Below, in pieces: positions 47,521 to 54,841 of a stretch of 64,000 bases of DNA; within the stretch, counting starts at the first letter, position 1, and each line of letters opens with the position of its first letter. A model generated the notes under the pieces. That model saw nothing but the letters and a program-made list of their open reading frames with translations, had not been told where the DNA came from and ran no database searches. The DNA comes from an uncultured Bacillota bacterium. GTDB lineage: Bacteria > Bacillota > Clostridia > Lachnospirales > Lachnospiraceae. The stretch spans positions 1 to 64,000 of the forward strand of contig CASEXH010000019.1 in the NCBI GenBank assembly GCA_949291945.1. The letters are read 5' to 3'. Position numbers and translations under genes: made by a program.

Positions 47521-48987
47521 TTATCCTACTTTCCTGCCCATATAATAAAATCCTTTACACTCCAAAAGTTCTACCTTGCAAAGCTGTCCGATCAGGGAAA
47601 CATCTCCGGGAAAATGTACCAGCAGATTATTGGAAAGCCGCCCTGTGACCAGATGAGGATCCTGGCTGTTCTGCTCTTCCACCAGCACTTCCTGGACAGT
47701 ACCTGTATCTCTGGAAGACATCTCTCTTCCAATCTCCTGCACTTTCTTCAGCAGCCGGTCAAACCGGTCTTTTACCACATCTTCCGGCACCTGGTCTTCC
47801 ATCACTGCGGCAGGAGTTCCTGTCCGCTTGGAATAAATAAAGGTAAATGCGCTGTCATACCGGACCTTCTCCACCACATCCATAGTTTCCAGAAAATCTT
47901 CCTCTGTCTCTCCCGGAAATCCCACAATGATATCCGTAGTCAGAGAAATATCCGGCATAGCCTCCCGGATCTTTCTCACCAGTTCCAGATACTTCTCTTT
48001 ATCATACCGGCGGTTCATCAGCTTCAGAATCCGGCTGCTGCCTGACTGAAGAGGCAGGTGAATGTGACGGCAGATCTTCCTGCTGTTTTTCATAACTTCA
48101 ATGAGCTCATCTGAAAGATCTTTGGGATGTGAGGTCATAAACCGGATCCGCTTCAGCCCCTCGATCTTCTCTACCTCCTGGAGAAGCTGAGCAAAGGTCA
48201 TAGGTTCTTCCAGATTTTTTCCATAAGAATTTACATTCTGTCCCAGAAGCATGACTTCCACAACTCCATCTGCCACCAGACGTTCAATCTCCCGGATAAT
48301 ATCCTTTGGATTCCGGCTCCGTTCTCTTCCTCTTACATAAGGAACAATGCAATAGCTGCAGAAATTATTGCAGCCAAACATAATATTTACTCCGGATTTA
48401 AAAGGATACTTCCGCTCTGTGGGGAGATCCTCCACGATCTTGTCCGTATCCTTCCAGATATCAATGACCATCCGGTCAGAGAGCAGAGCAGAGACTACCA
48501 GCTCCGCAAACTTATAAATATTGTGGGTGCCAAAGATCAGATTTACAAAGGAATAACTTTTCTTCAGCTTTTCCACCACCTGAGGCTCCTGCATCATACA
48601 GCCGCAGAGAGCGATCATCATATGGGGGTTTTTCTTTTTCAGACTGTGGAGATAACCCAGCCTTCCGTAAACACGAAGGTTGGCGTTTTCCCGGACCGTA
48701 CAGGTATTGTAGATAACAAAATCCGCATTCTCGTCTTCTGTCTCCACATAGCCGATACGCTCCAACACCCCGGCCAGCTTTTCCGAATCCCTGGCGTTCA
48801 TCTGGCACCCAAATGTAACTATTTTACTACGAGGCGCAAAGCCGTGTTCCTCTTTAAATTTTTGTACAAGTTGACGAGCCTTTTCTATAAAGTAGTATTG
48901 ACGTTCCGGTTCAGTAACAGGCGGCACATCTGGCAGTTCCTTTAATGTTTTGTCCCATTTTTCTTTATCTATCATATATTTCTTCAC
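47521..48987 (-). CDS. miaB: tRNA-2-methylthio-N6-dimethylallyladenosine synthase MiaB
   Basis: A 488-residue radical-SAM methylthiotransferase: N-terminal UPF0004 domain (TFGCQMNARDSE), the radical-SAM cluster motif CNNFCSYC, and a C-terminal TRAM domain. It completes ms2i6A37 after MiaA. This is the last recognisable chromosomal gene before the AT-rich accessory region. TTGAAT with a poor -10 in the AT-rich leader may be its promoter. Confidence 0.96.
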   Translation of the reverse strand: MKKYMIDKEKWDKTLKELPDVPPVTEPERQYYFIEKARQLVQKFKEEHGFAPRSKIVTFGCQMNARDSEKLAGVLERIGYVETEDENADFVIYNTCTVRENANLRVYGRLGYLHSLKKKNPHMMIALCGCMMQEPQVVEKLKKSYSFVNLIFGTHNIYKFAELVVSALLSDRMVIDIWKDTDKIVEDLPTERKYPFKSGVNIMFGCNNFCSYCIVPYVRGRERSRNPKDIIREIERLVADGVVEVMLLGQNVNSYGKNLEEPMTFAQLLQEVEKIEGLKRIRFMTSHPKDLSDELIEVMKNSRKICRHIHLPLQSGSSRILKLMNRRYDKEKYLELVRKIREAMPDISLTTDIIVGFPGETEEDFLETMDVVEKVRYDSAFTFIYSKRTGTPAAVMEDQVPEDVVKDRFDRLLKKVQEIGREMSSRDTGTVQEVLVEEQNSQDPHLVTGRLSNNLLVHFPGDVSLIGQLCKVELLECKGFYYMGRKVG

Positions 48988-49015
48988 CTCATAATATAAA
49001 AACCTTTACAAATTC

Positions 49016-49240
49016 AAACGAGAATCATTTACACCATCATTGCATTATATCATGCAGTCTGATTACAGGCAACACGAAAAATAGGAGTAATGAGTATTAA
49101 TAGATGAACTCCAGTTCGTAATTACAAACTGTATATAGTAGAGTATGACACATTATTATCTATACGACAAATCTCAGTTTTCCCAATAGATATACAGATT
49201 TACACTCAATACGGGGATTTTACGTGCTAAATACATATAA
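49016..49240. other. AT-rich chromosome-element boundary zone without genes
   Basis: Upstream of miaB the base composition drops sharply and no ORF of note occurs until the element's own RNA and genes. I could not find a clear att duplication or terminal repeat, so the junction is only bracketed to this interval. Confidence 0.4.
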
Positions 49241-49366
49241 GAAACGCCCGGAAGAATTCCGGGCGTCCCTTTAGATAAAAGAGAGATAGAAAATTTATAA
49301 TAGAATTTTACCAGCTTTATTGATGGCTCCGGGATTATTTATGTCGTTTCCCTATCGACATCTATA
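49240..49366 (-). ncRNA. Element small-RNA family, copy A
   Basis: One of three noncoding units with the same layout, read on the - strand. A TGCGAAAA box (49393-49400) lies exactly 45 nt from the start of the core. The core RNA is TGTCGATAGGGAAACGACA, with an ATGTCG/CGACAT stem (49341-49361) around an AGGGA loop. After 6 nt an ATCCC that can pair with the loop gives an H-type pseudoknot. A small AGC-GCT stem with CAATA at its apex follows, and a perfect GC-rich terminator (49244-49266) closes the unit. There is no usable ORF. Boundaries are estimates. Confidence 0.55.
49244..49266 (-). terminator. Terminator of small-RNA copy A
   Basis: ACGCCCGGAA pairs perfectly with TTCCGGGCGT around a 3-nt loop; the - strand transcript would then read TTTCTTAT. 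Confidence 0.8.
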
Positions 49367-49475
49367 ATTTAACACAATGAAAAACTGATATATTTTCGCA
49401 GAGATTAAATTTATTATCATTTATTAGATTGAATTATTAAAAATTAGTTATTTATGTGATAAACGTATAAAATAA

Positions 49476-49505
49476 CAAAGGCAGCAGGTATCCTGCTGCC
49501 TTTGT
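49476..49505 (-). terminator. Terminator of the small hydrophobic peptide gene
   Basis: GCAGCAGG/CCTGCTGC stem with a TAT loop, extended by ACAAA/TTTGT, 24 bp after the peptide stop. Confidence 0.75.
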
Positions 49506-49528
49506 ATTAGATGGATTTAATGGTCGTT

Positions 49529-49624
49529 CTAATTTTTTATCGCTGTGTCAATGCAGCTTAAAAACTGAAATGCAAAAAGAAGAACAAGCATTACCACCAT
49601 TTTCCTCTGATTCTTTTTTACCAT
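49529..49624 (-). CDS. Small hydrophobic peptide (31 residues)
   Basis: A 31-residue peptide with a basic N terminus (MVKKNQRK), one hydrophobic segment (VVMLVLLFAFQFL) and a Cys just after it (SCIDTAIKN). The ATG is 7 nt after AGGAGG; an ATG two codons earlier is too close to it. It has its own copy of the element promoter motif and its own terminator, which argues for a real gene. It could be a membrane peptide, a small lipoprotein or a toxin-like peptide; nothing in the sequence decides. Confidence 0.55.
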   Translation of the reverse strand: MVKKNQRKMVVMLVLLFAFQFLSCIDTAIKN

Positions 49625-49642
49625 CTTCATACCTCCTGTTTT

Positions 49643-49660
49643 TGATTTATAGTTAATATG
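49643..49660 (-). promoter_or_regulatory. Element promoter motif, copy 1
   Basis: CATATT-N6-AAATCA, 18 nt before the small-peptide start and directly upstream of its CAGGAGG. Confidence 0.6.
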
Positions 49661-49685
49661 AATCAAAAATATAAACCTATTTTAG

Positions 49686-49719
49686 AAAATTGGCAGCATG
49701 TTACGTTGCCGCCAATTTT
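49686..49719 (-). terminator. Terminator of the EYGGF-family gene at 49729
   Basis: AAAATTGGC pairs with GCCAATTTT (9 bp), with an inner GGCA/TGCC. Confidence 0.75.
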
Positions 49720-49728
49720 ATATACAGG

Positions 49729-50277
49729 CTATTTGTAACTAATTGGGATTCCCAGTTTCCTTGATACATATCGGGCAATGCAGATAGCATCTTCCCATGT
49801 TTCCCTGCATGGAGATCCATCCTCATAAAGCTCCGCAAACAGGACGTCTGAATCTAAGGCTATGTCGATGGAACTGTCAACATTATAGTCGAGACCTACG
49901 AACTGTCCTTGATCCGTCCATCGGCAGGTAACTCTGGAGCTGGACGTTAGGTTTTCCTTTCGAATCTTTTGGAACAACCATTTCTTTGTGTCCTCACCTG
50001 GGTCTTCCTCATATTCATAAGACGAATCAATAAACGCGCTTTTTTCTTCTTCTCTCCACGGTCCCACATACTTTTCAAGTTTACGATAGCAGATTCGAAG
50101 ACTATCAATGTCATAATTAGCACAAATAATTGAAGATTGGTTGTAGATCTCAGCTAGTTTTATTGTGCTTTTCATGCAGGCGGACTTCGACAGCTGGGTA
50201 GTGCACAGCAGCTCTTCTTTCCCTGTATTTAGATTCATCATGAATCCACCGTATTCGATTACACAACCATTATCCAT
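49729..50277 (-). CDS. EYGGF/PWR-family element protein 1
   Basis: 182 residues, function unknown. Its first about 85 residues are recognisably related to the protein at 62423. Both share EYGGF near the start, then TGK-x2-L, CRK-x-E-x2-V-x-PWR, and an acidic E-x2-A-x-(I/L)DS stretch; the C-terminal parts differ. It is soluble with no signal peptide. It has its own promoter motif and terminator. Paralogues at two ends of the visible element suggest a duplicated element function rather than host metabolism. Confidence 0.65.
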   Translation of the reverse strand: MDNGCVIEYGGFMMNLNTGKEELLCTTQLSKSACMKSTIKLAEIYNQSSIICANYDIDSLRICYRKLEKYVGPWREEEKSAFIDSSYEYEEDPGEDTKKWLFQKIRKENLTSSSRVTCRWTDQGQFVGLDYNVDSSIDIALDSDVLFAELYEDGSPCRETWEDAICIARYVSRKLGIPISYK

Positions 50278-50299
50278 ACTTGTATTCCTCCTCTTTTTT

Positions 50300-50316
50300 T
50301 GATCAAATAGAATATG
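50300..50316 (-). promoter_or_regulatory. Element promoter motif, copy 2
   Basis: CATATT-N5-TGATCA (one A shorter than consensus), 22 nt before the 49729-50277 gene start, followed by GAGGAGG. Confidence 0.5.
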
Positions 50317-50394
50317 TGTTAAAATCTATGTGAAATTTTAGGCGAAATAAATGACAGCAGGTATAAACCCACTGCCACTTTTGAAAGATTCAGG

Positions 50395-51027
50395 CTAAAT
50401 GTTCATAAGATCTTCAGCTACACTAAGATCAAATGTTTTTTCAAACCAGTGCGAGATCTCTTCTCTGTGAGTGCCAGGTTTGAATCCGTGCCACTCCTGC
50501 TCTATCTTTTCTGTTTCCGGATCCACAGGAACATTTCCAAAGTCAGACCACAGATTTTTTATTGCCCGCATGTCGTATACGATTGTGAATCCAGGACGAA
50601 AATCTTTGAAAGTCGGCACCAGAATATCGGAATACACGAATTCCCAGTTTCCTCCAGCAAGTCCGCAGCCTATATATCCAGGTACTGCAACCGGCAGGTT
50701 CTGCTGTTCAGCAGTAAGTTTTAATTCAGTGCATGCGTTTTGCAAAGCATTGTAATTCGTATCGATACGTTTCAGTGTTGGTATATTCTCTCCGAAAAGA
50801 TGGGCGACATATTTACGATCGTCTACTTTATCTAAGTAACATGTTCCGAGAGCATGACCGCCCCATGTCTTACATAACTGCTTATAATGCTCAAACTGTG
50901 TGTCAGTAAGTAATTTTTGCCTGATCTGCTTTGCAATGCCTGCTCCCATAGCACCCACGCAGTTAACCTGGTGAGCGATTACACCCTCTCCGACTGCCAA
51001 AAGATCGCCTTTCATTTCTTTCATCAT
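50395..51027 (-). CDS. Macro-domain protein (ADP-ribose binding or hydrolysing)
   Basis: A 210-residue macro domain: MKGDLLAVGEGVIAHQVN, then VGAMGAGIAKQIR (ADP-ribose phosphate loop) and GYIGCGLAGGNW. The arrangement resembles macro domains that remove ADP-ribose or act on ADP-ribose phosphates, such as DarG-like and TARG1-like proteins. No DarT-like partner is adjacent. In a mobile element it could reverse host ADP-ribosylation or NAD-based defence signalling, which is inference. ATG 8 nt after AGGAGG; it has its own promoter motif. Confidence 0.85.
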   Translation of the reverse strand: MMKEMKGDLLAVGEGVIAHQVNCVGAMGAGIAKQIRQKLLTDTQFEHYKQLCKTWGGHALGTCYLDKVDDRKYVAHLFGENIPTLKRIDTNYNALQNACTELKLTAEQQNLPVAVPGYIGCGLAGGNWEFVYSDILVPTFKDFRPGFTIVYDMRAIKNLWSDFGNVPVDPETEKIEQEWHGFKPGTHREEISHWFEKTFDLSVAEDLMNI

Positions 51028-51047
51028 AGTTACTTCCTCCTTTTATT

Positions 51048-51066
51048 TGATTACGTTAGTAAAATG
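51048..51066 (-). promoter_or_regulatory. Element promoter motif, copy 3
   Basis: CATTTT-N7-TAATCA, a divergent copy 20 nt before the macro-domain gene. Confidence 0.4.
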
Positions 51067-51117
51067 AATTATAATTTTAATATTATTAACGACTTTATTT
51101 ATTCTTGCTTTGAATAT

Positions 51118-51136
51118 CATATTTATTATGAATTCA
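51118..51136 (+). promoter_or_regulatory. Element promoter motif, copy 4
   Basis: CATATT then GAATTCA (one extra T) on the + strand, 20 nt before the 51157 gene and followed by GAGGAGG. Confidence 0.55.
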
Positions 51137-51156
51137 AAAAGAGGAGGAACGATTAG

Positions 51157-51570
51157 ATGAATGACAATACCAAGGAAATGATAAGCCTTTATAAAGAGCT
51201 TTTAAAATACGAATTTAGTTTCAGCGATAACAGTGATGTTTCAGATGGAATATCAGAATTAATGATCAGTATAGAAAAAAGCTTACTGAAGGTAGATGGT
51301 CTTCCGTCGGGTACGATCAATTGGGATAAATTGTTCGGAAAGCTTTACTATGGGGCAACAATAGGCAAAACGAGATTTAAGCATTGGATTAGAATTGAAT
51401 CTCACGCTATTATGTGCATTGATGACCGGTCAACATGTAAAATTGTCCAGTTGACCCCAGATTGCTTTTTAGTTTTATACAGTGAGACTGACACTGGAAA
51501 TCCTATAAAGCTGTATTTAAACCGTGCAGAGCTCATTTTATCTTTCCACAGAGAAAAGCGACAGGTTTGA
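51157..51570 (+). CDS. Element protein of unknown function (137 residues)
   Basis: A soluble 137-residue protein with no motif I recognise, mixed helical N terminus and beta-rich C terminus. It is one of the few + strand genes of the element and has its own + strand copy of the promoter motif plus a strong GAGGAGG site. Its stop lies inside a bidirectional terminator shared with the convergent zinc-ribbon genes. Confidence 0.65.
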   Translation: MNDNTKEMISLYKELLKYEFSFSDNSDVSDGISELMISIEKSLLKVDGLPSGTINWDKLFGKLYYGATIGKTRFKHWIRIESHAIMCIDDRSTCKIVQLTPDCFLVLYSETDTGNPIKLYLNRAELILSFHREKRQV

Positions 51571-51580
51571 CCTGCCGCTT
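51556..51580. terminator. Bidirectional terminator
   Basis: AAGCG-A-CAGG pairs with CCTG-C-CGCTT; T-runs follow on both strands. It serves the + gene ending at 51570 and the - gene ending at 51605. Confidence 0.85.
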
Positions 51581-51604
51581 TTTTTACAAAAAATGCTGAA
51601 AATA

Positions 51605-51847
51605 TTACTTTTTGCAGATTCCATACACGCTTCCGATATCTTTCGCTATGGACCGTGTGTAATAATTAATTGTCCGCCGGGTAATTTTCTCACCGTAATA
51701 TAGCCGATCGAGAAAGTTATCGATGTTGTCCTCATTACGGATCTCACGGTAGATATAATGGTTGGTGCCATCATGATGGCATTCATCACAACAGATGTCA
51801 TATCCGTTACAGTACCATTTACATTCACCGTCAGATTGGGAATACAA
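51605..51847 (-). CDS. Cys/His-rich small element protein
   Basis: 80 residues with a Cys/His cluster near the N terminus (CKWYC, CCDECHH) that could bind zinc, followed by a helical tail. It overlaps the end of the upstream zinc-ribbon gene by 17 nt, implying coupling. No known family was recognised. Confidence 0.6.
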   Translation of the reverse strand: MYSQSDGECKWYCNGYDICCDECHHDGTNHYIYREIRNEDNIDNFLDRLYYGEKITRRTINYYTRSIAKDIGSVYGICKK

Positions 51848-52139
51848 AATATCCTTGATATTCCCAGAATCGATTACCTAACTCTTCTTCCGTATATTCT
51901 CCAACATACCCTTCCTCATAACAGCGGTACCGCAGTTCGGGAAGTTCTGTCAGTTCATCGTATTCTTCGCCACACTTTGTGCATGTGAATGGACCGTATG
52001 GATTACCGCTATCATAAATGGACGCTTCAGCAGGTTTGCTTATATTACTAACAAAATTGCAGTATCCATCAACGATCACATCCAATCTGCATACCTGCCG
52101 TGCATAGAACCTGGTGTTTCCACATTTACATCTTTTCAT
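51831..52139 (-). CDS. Zinc-ribbon-like element protein
   Basis: 102 residues with two Cys pairs, CKC near the start and CTKCG in the middle, the spacing of a zinc ribbon, followed by an acidic C terminus. I use the ATG after GAGGAGG rather than the longest frame. It has its own promoter motif. Function unknown. Confidence 0.65.
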   Translation of the reverse strand: MKRCKCGNTRFYARQVCRLDVIVDGYCNFVSNISKPAEASIYDSGNPYGPFTCTKCGEEYDELTELPELRYRCYEEGYVGEYTEEELGNRFWEYQGYFVFPI

Positions 52140-52160
52140 TGTGTTTCCTCCTCTTCTTAA

Positions 52161-52178
52161 TGATTCGTTATCAATATG
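52161..52178 (-). promoter_or_regulatory. Element promoter motif, copy 5
   Basis: CATATT-N6-GAATCA, an exact consensus match 21 nt before the zinc-ribbon gene; a TCATTT lies 16 bp upstream. Confidence 0.65.
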
Positions 52179-52203
52179 AAAGAGTCGAAAATACAAATGA
52201 AAA

Positions 52204-52227
52204 AAGCGCCATTGGCATGACGCTTTC
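52204..52227 (-). terminator. Terminator of the cytosine methyltransferase gene
   Basis: The - strand RNA folds AAAGCGTCAT-gcca-ATGGCGCTTT (one G-U pair), followed by a T-run, 8 bp after the stop. Confidence 0.75.
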
Positions 52228-52234
52228 TCGGATA

Positions 52235-53764
52235 TTAAGCAAATTTTAATTGTCCATTGTCTTCTGAAACGACACTCATCGCCGGCAGGCGCTCTCCTAC
52301 CTTCAGGTAAGGGCAGTTTGAAAACACAAGTTTTTCTGCCATGATTGGCACCACACTGTTGCCGATGCGTGCTACCTGCTTCGATACAGGGTATTTCCGC
52401 CAGCGGTAATCTCTGTCGATAATATAGTCCCTTGGAAATCCCTGTCCCAGCTTGAGCTCTTCGGGAGTAAGCATTCTGAGACAGATATCCAAAAGTACAT
52501 ATTCATTTCCCAGCACTGTAATCAGCGCAAAACGGTCTTTAGTGACTACCGTATGAAGCGGATCCAAAAGTGACTGGCCTGTGCCTGAGCCGTAGTACTC
52601 CATAATATATTGGCTGACCCAAGTACATTTTTGAGCTGTCTCCTCATTGATTCCACTTTCCTTTAGCTTCTTCCAATCGGTGGCCAACACATATACTGTC
52701 CCAAAATGCCCGGGACTGGTCGTTATAGTATGGATTGGTTCAAACAGTGACTGACCACAGCCGCTTTTATAGAATTTAGTTAGAAACGCCATAACCAAAT
52801 GATTGTGATCCACCGTTGTAACCGTATGCAGCGGATCTGTAACTGAACTGCCTGATCCTTTGTAATTCCCGCCATATGACTTTTCTATAAAGGGTGCCAC
52901 TACAGGTGTAACAATGCCAAACCCGTGCTTCTGAGTAATCGTCGGCAACGGATCAGTAAGACTCTGACCACGGAATGTATCCCCGCCATGATTTACCTGT
53001 ACCATAAATGGCTCTGGATTATCAAAAACGAACTTTTTAAGCCCTCTGGCAATGCGGTTCATCGTATTGCCGGCAAGAGGCTTTTTCCTGCCGAATATGG
53101 ACTTCCCATAGTTATGCAGATCCAAATATTTATAGATTGGTTCCCACGGTTTTAGGCCATTAACGCCGCCTTTGCTATGTGACGGTTCTGGCCACATAAT
53201 ATCTCTTCCATCCCTTCGGAACACAGCATACCATCTTTTTCGAATGGTAGGCGCACCGAAGTCTGCAGCAACTAATTCTCGGCTTTCGCTTATGTATCCA
53301 AGAGATTTCATCGCATTCATAAATTTCCGATAGTCCTCTCCCCGCTTTTCTTTGATGGGGTGTCCTTTCGAATCAAGAGGCCCCCAGTCTTGGATCTCCT
53401 CTACGTTTTCCATTATTATTACTTCCGGGAGCACAGATTTTGCGTGTTTGTAAACGGCCCATGGAAGGATGCGAAGGCCTTGCTTACGCGGTTTACCGCC
53501 TTTGGCTTTAGAATGGCTGGTGCAGTCTGGGCTGGCCCACATCAATGCTACCCTCTGGTTTTTTATATATTTTTGCAGGTTTACTTTAAAAATATCCTCA
53601 GTCAGGTGCAACGTTTGGGGATGATTTGTTTGATGCATTAATATAGCGTCAGGATCATGATTGATTGCTATATCAACTTCCCTTCCTAATGCCATTTCGA
53701 TTCCTACAGATGCACCGCCTCCGCCTGCGAATGCGTCGATGATTAATGGTCTTTTACTTAACAT
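52235..53764 (-). CDS. DNA (cytosine-5) methyltransferase with repeated recognition units
   Basis: A 509-residue C5-MTase: motif I DAFAGGGGAS, motif IV WASPDCTSHSKAKGG with the catalytic Cys in SPDC rather than PPCQ, ENVEEI (motif VI), RKRWYAVF (motif VIII) and IGNSVVP (motif X). Between motifs VIII and IX, about residues 250-430, a unit of the form (G)QSL-x-DP-(L/I)-x-T-(I/V)-T occurs four times. The gene is monocistronic and has no restriction enzyme beside it, so it is more likely protective or epigenetic for the element than part of a classic restriction system. Confidence 0.9.
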   Translation of the reverse strand: MLSKRPLIIDAFAGGGGASVGIEMALGREVDIAINHDPDAILMHQTNHPQTLHLTEDIFKVNLQKYIKNQRVALMWASPDCTSHSKAKGGKPRKQGLRILPWAVYKHAKSVLPEVIIMENVEEIQDWGPLDSKGHPIKEKRGEDYRKFMNAMKSLGYISESRELVAADFGAPTIRKRWYAVFRRDGRDIMWPEPSHSKGGVNGLKPWEPIYKYLDLHNYGKSIFGRKKPLAGNTMNRIARGLKKFVFDNPEPFMVQVNHGGDTFRGQSLTDPLPTITQKHGFGIVTPVVAPFIEKSYGGNYKGSGSSVTDPLHTVTTVDHNHLVMAFLTKFYKSGCGQSLFEPIHTITTSPGHFGTVYVLATDWKKLKESGINEETAQKCTWVSQYIMEYYGSGTGQSLLDPLHTVVTKDRFALITVLGNEYVLLDICLRMLTPEELKLGQGFPRDYIIDRDYRWRKYPVSKQVARIGNSVVPIMAEKLVFSNCPYLKVGERLPAMSVVSEDNGQLKFA

Positions 53765-53783
53765 AGTTCTTTCTCCTTATTTT

Positions 53784-53801
53784 CGATTCATCACAAATAT
53801 G
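53784..53801 (-). promoter_or_regulatory. Element promoter motif, copy 6
   Basis: CATATT-N6-GAATCG, 19 nt before the methyltransferase start. It lies back to back with copy 7, only 15 bp apart. Confidence 0.55.
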
Positions 53802-53816
53802 AAATTAATTTTTCAC

Positions 53817-53834
53817 CATATTTACTGTGAATCA
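53817..53834 (+). promoter_or_regulatory. Element promoter motif, copy 7
   Basis: CATATT-N6-GAATCA on the + strand, an exact match, followed by AAAAGGAGG and the short ORF before hicA. Confidence 0.65.
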
Positions 53835-53853
53835 AATAAAAGGAGGGACTAAT

Positions 53854-53958
53854 ATGGCTCAAAAGAATGTCCGACATATCTTTACAATTTTCCTTAAAGC
53901 TGCATGGTTGATTCATCCGAAAAAGAATTGTATACTAAAGAGGAAGTTAAATGGGTAA
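53854..53958 (+). CDS. Short leader ORF upstream of hicA (34 residues)
   Basis: A 34-codon ORF with an excellent AGGAGG site, ending 8 nt inside hicA. The peptide is basic (ends KKNCILKRKLNG). It may be a leader whose translation feeds hicA, which lacks its own strong ribosome site, or a small gene in its own right. The element motif is placed for this ORF, not for hicA. Confidence 0.45.
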   Translation: MAQKNVRHIFTIFLKAAWLIHPKKNCILKRKLNG

Positions 53959-54205
53959 AAAGGATAAGCTTATCCAAAAACTAAAGTTTGCCCAAAATGG
54001 TTTTTCTTATGATGAAGCAGTTAATCTGCTTTGCTCTCTTGGATATGAGGTGTCAAATAAAGGTAAGACCAGCGGCTCGCGAGTGGTATTCAAGTGCAAA
54101 GGCAGAGCTTCAATTTATCTTCATAAGCCACATCCGCAGAAGGAACTTAAACCGTATCAAATTCGTCAAATTAAGGAAATATTAGAACAGGAGGACTTGA
54201 TTTGA
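53951..54205 (+). CDS. hicA: HicA-family mRNA interferase toxin
   Basis: An 84-residue double-stranded-RNA-binding-fold toxin. TSGSRVVF takes the place of the better-known GSH motif, and LHKPHPQKELKPYQ supplies the His residues typical of the clostridial HicA branch. HicA cleaves mRNA. It overlaps hicB by 4 nt and the short leader ORF by 8 nt. In the element it may act in stabilisation or phage defence. Confidence 0.88.
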   Translation: MGKKDKLIQKLKFAQNGFSYDEAVNLLCSLGYEVSNKGKTSGSRVVFKCKGRASIYLHKPHPQKELKPYQIRQIKEILEQEDLI

Positions 54206-54540
54206 ATAGTATGGAATATAAAGGATATGTAGGCTCTGTAGAATATTCAGAGGACGACGGACTCCTCTATGGTAAAGTGCAGGGAATAAGGTCGCTGCTT
54301 TCTTATGAAGGGAACAGCGTAGCGGAGCTTAAAGAGGATTTTCATGAGGTAGTTGATGCGTATCTCGATGACTGTAAGGAAGAAGGAATACAGCCTGAGA
54401 TCCCTTACGACGGAAAGATTGAGATACAAATCACTCCTGAGTTACACAAAAAGATAGCAGATGCAGCTTCCTCAAAACAGATGTCTTTAGACAGTTATAT
54501 AGAAGATATAATTGAAGAAGTTGTTCATGTTGCTGGCTAA
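54202..54540 (+). CDS. hicB: HicB-family antitoxin
   Basis: 112 residues from a TTG start 7 nt after AGGAGG; an ATG three codons later is possible. The N-terminal HicB RNase-H-like fold (EYKGYVGSVEYSEDDGLLYG) is followed by a C-terminal ribbon-helix-helix segment for autoregulation (ITPELHKKIADAASSKQMSL). It neutralises HicA. A strong terminator follows directly. Confidence 0.9.
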   Translation: MNSMEYKGYVGSVEYSEDDGLLYGKVQGIRSLLSYEGNSVAELKEDFHEVVDAYLDDCKEEGIQPEIPYDGKIEIQITPELHKKIADAASSKQMSLDSYIEDIIEEVVHVAG

Positions 54541-54541
54541 G

Positions 54542-54570
54542 AAAAAACGCCTTTTAAAAAGGCGTTTTTT
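54542..54570 (+). terminator. Terminator of hicAB
   Basis: AAAAAACGCC / GGCGTTTTTT stem right after the hicB stop. Confidence 0.85.
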
Positions 54571-54577
54571 TCTTAAT

Positions 54578-54597
54578 AAGAGCACTATGATGCTCTT
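54578..54597. terminator. Second hairpin, probably for the convergent - strand genes
   Basis: AAGAGCA pairs with TGCTCTT around a 6-nt loop, 16 bp from the stop of the gene at 54613. Confidence 0.6.
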
Positions 54598-54612
54598 TTT
54601 CTGTCTGAGTGA

Positions 54613-54840
54613 TCAAAACTCGTAATATGCTACTGCTTCTCTTTGACTTGAACCACATGCCCAGTTTGTAAAAAATGTACTGATTTCTTTAAATTTACCG
54701 GGATCTTCCGTAGTAACGGTAACTTGGTTTTTGGTACCGGGATTAATAATGTTTCGCATTTGGCAATGGTGGCAATTGCATATTTCATGAAACTCATACG
54801 CTGTATTGCCATTGAGTTTTTTGCATTCTCTATAGTACAT
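54613..54840 (-). CDS. Small Cys-containing element protein (75 residues)
   Basis: 75 residues, using the ATG after AAAAGGAGC. It has a CNCHHCQMR cluster that may bind metal. It starts 1 nt after the upstream gene's stop, so the two are co-translated. No family recognised. Confidence 0.55.
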   Translation of the reverse strand: MYYRECKKLNGNTAYEFHEICNCHHCQMRNIINPGTKNQVTVTTEDPGKFKEISTFFTNWACGSSQREAVAYYEF

Positions 54841-54841
54841 T

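Noticed and set aside
50345-50385. Terminator of the macro-domain gene
   Set aside because: The stem (GCAG/CTGC with GG/CC) has several mismatches; too weak to list as a feature.
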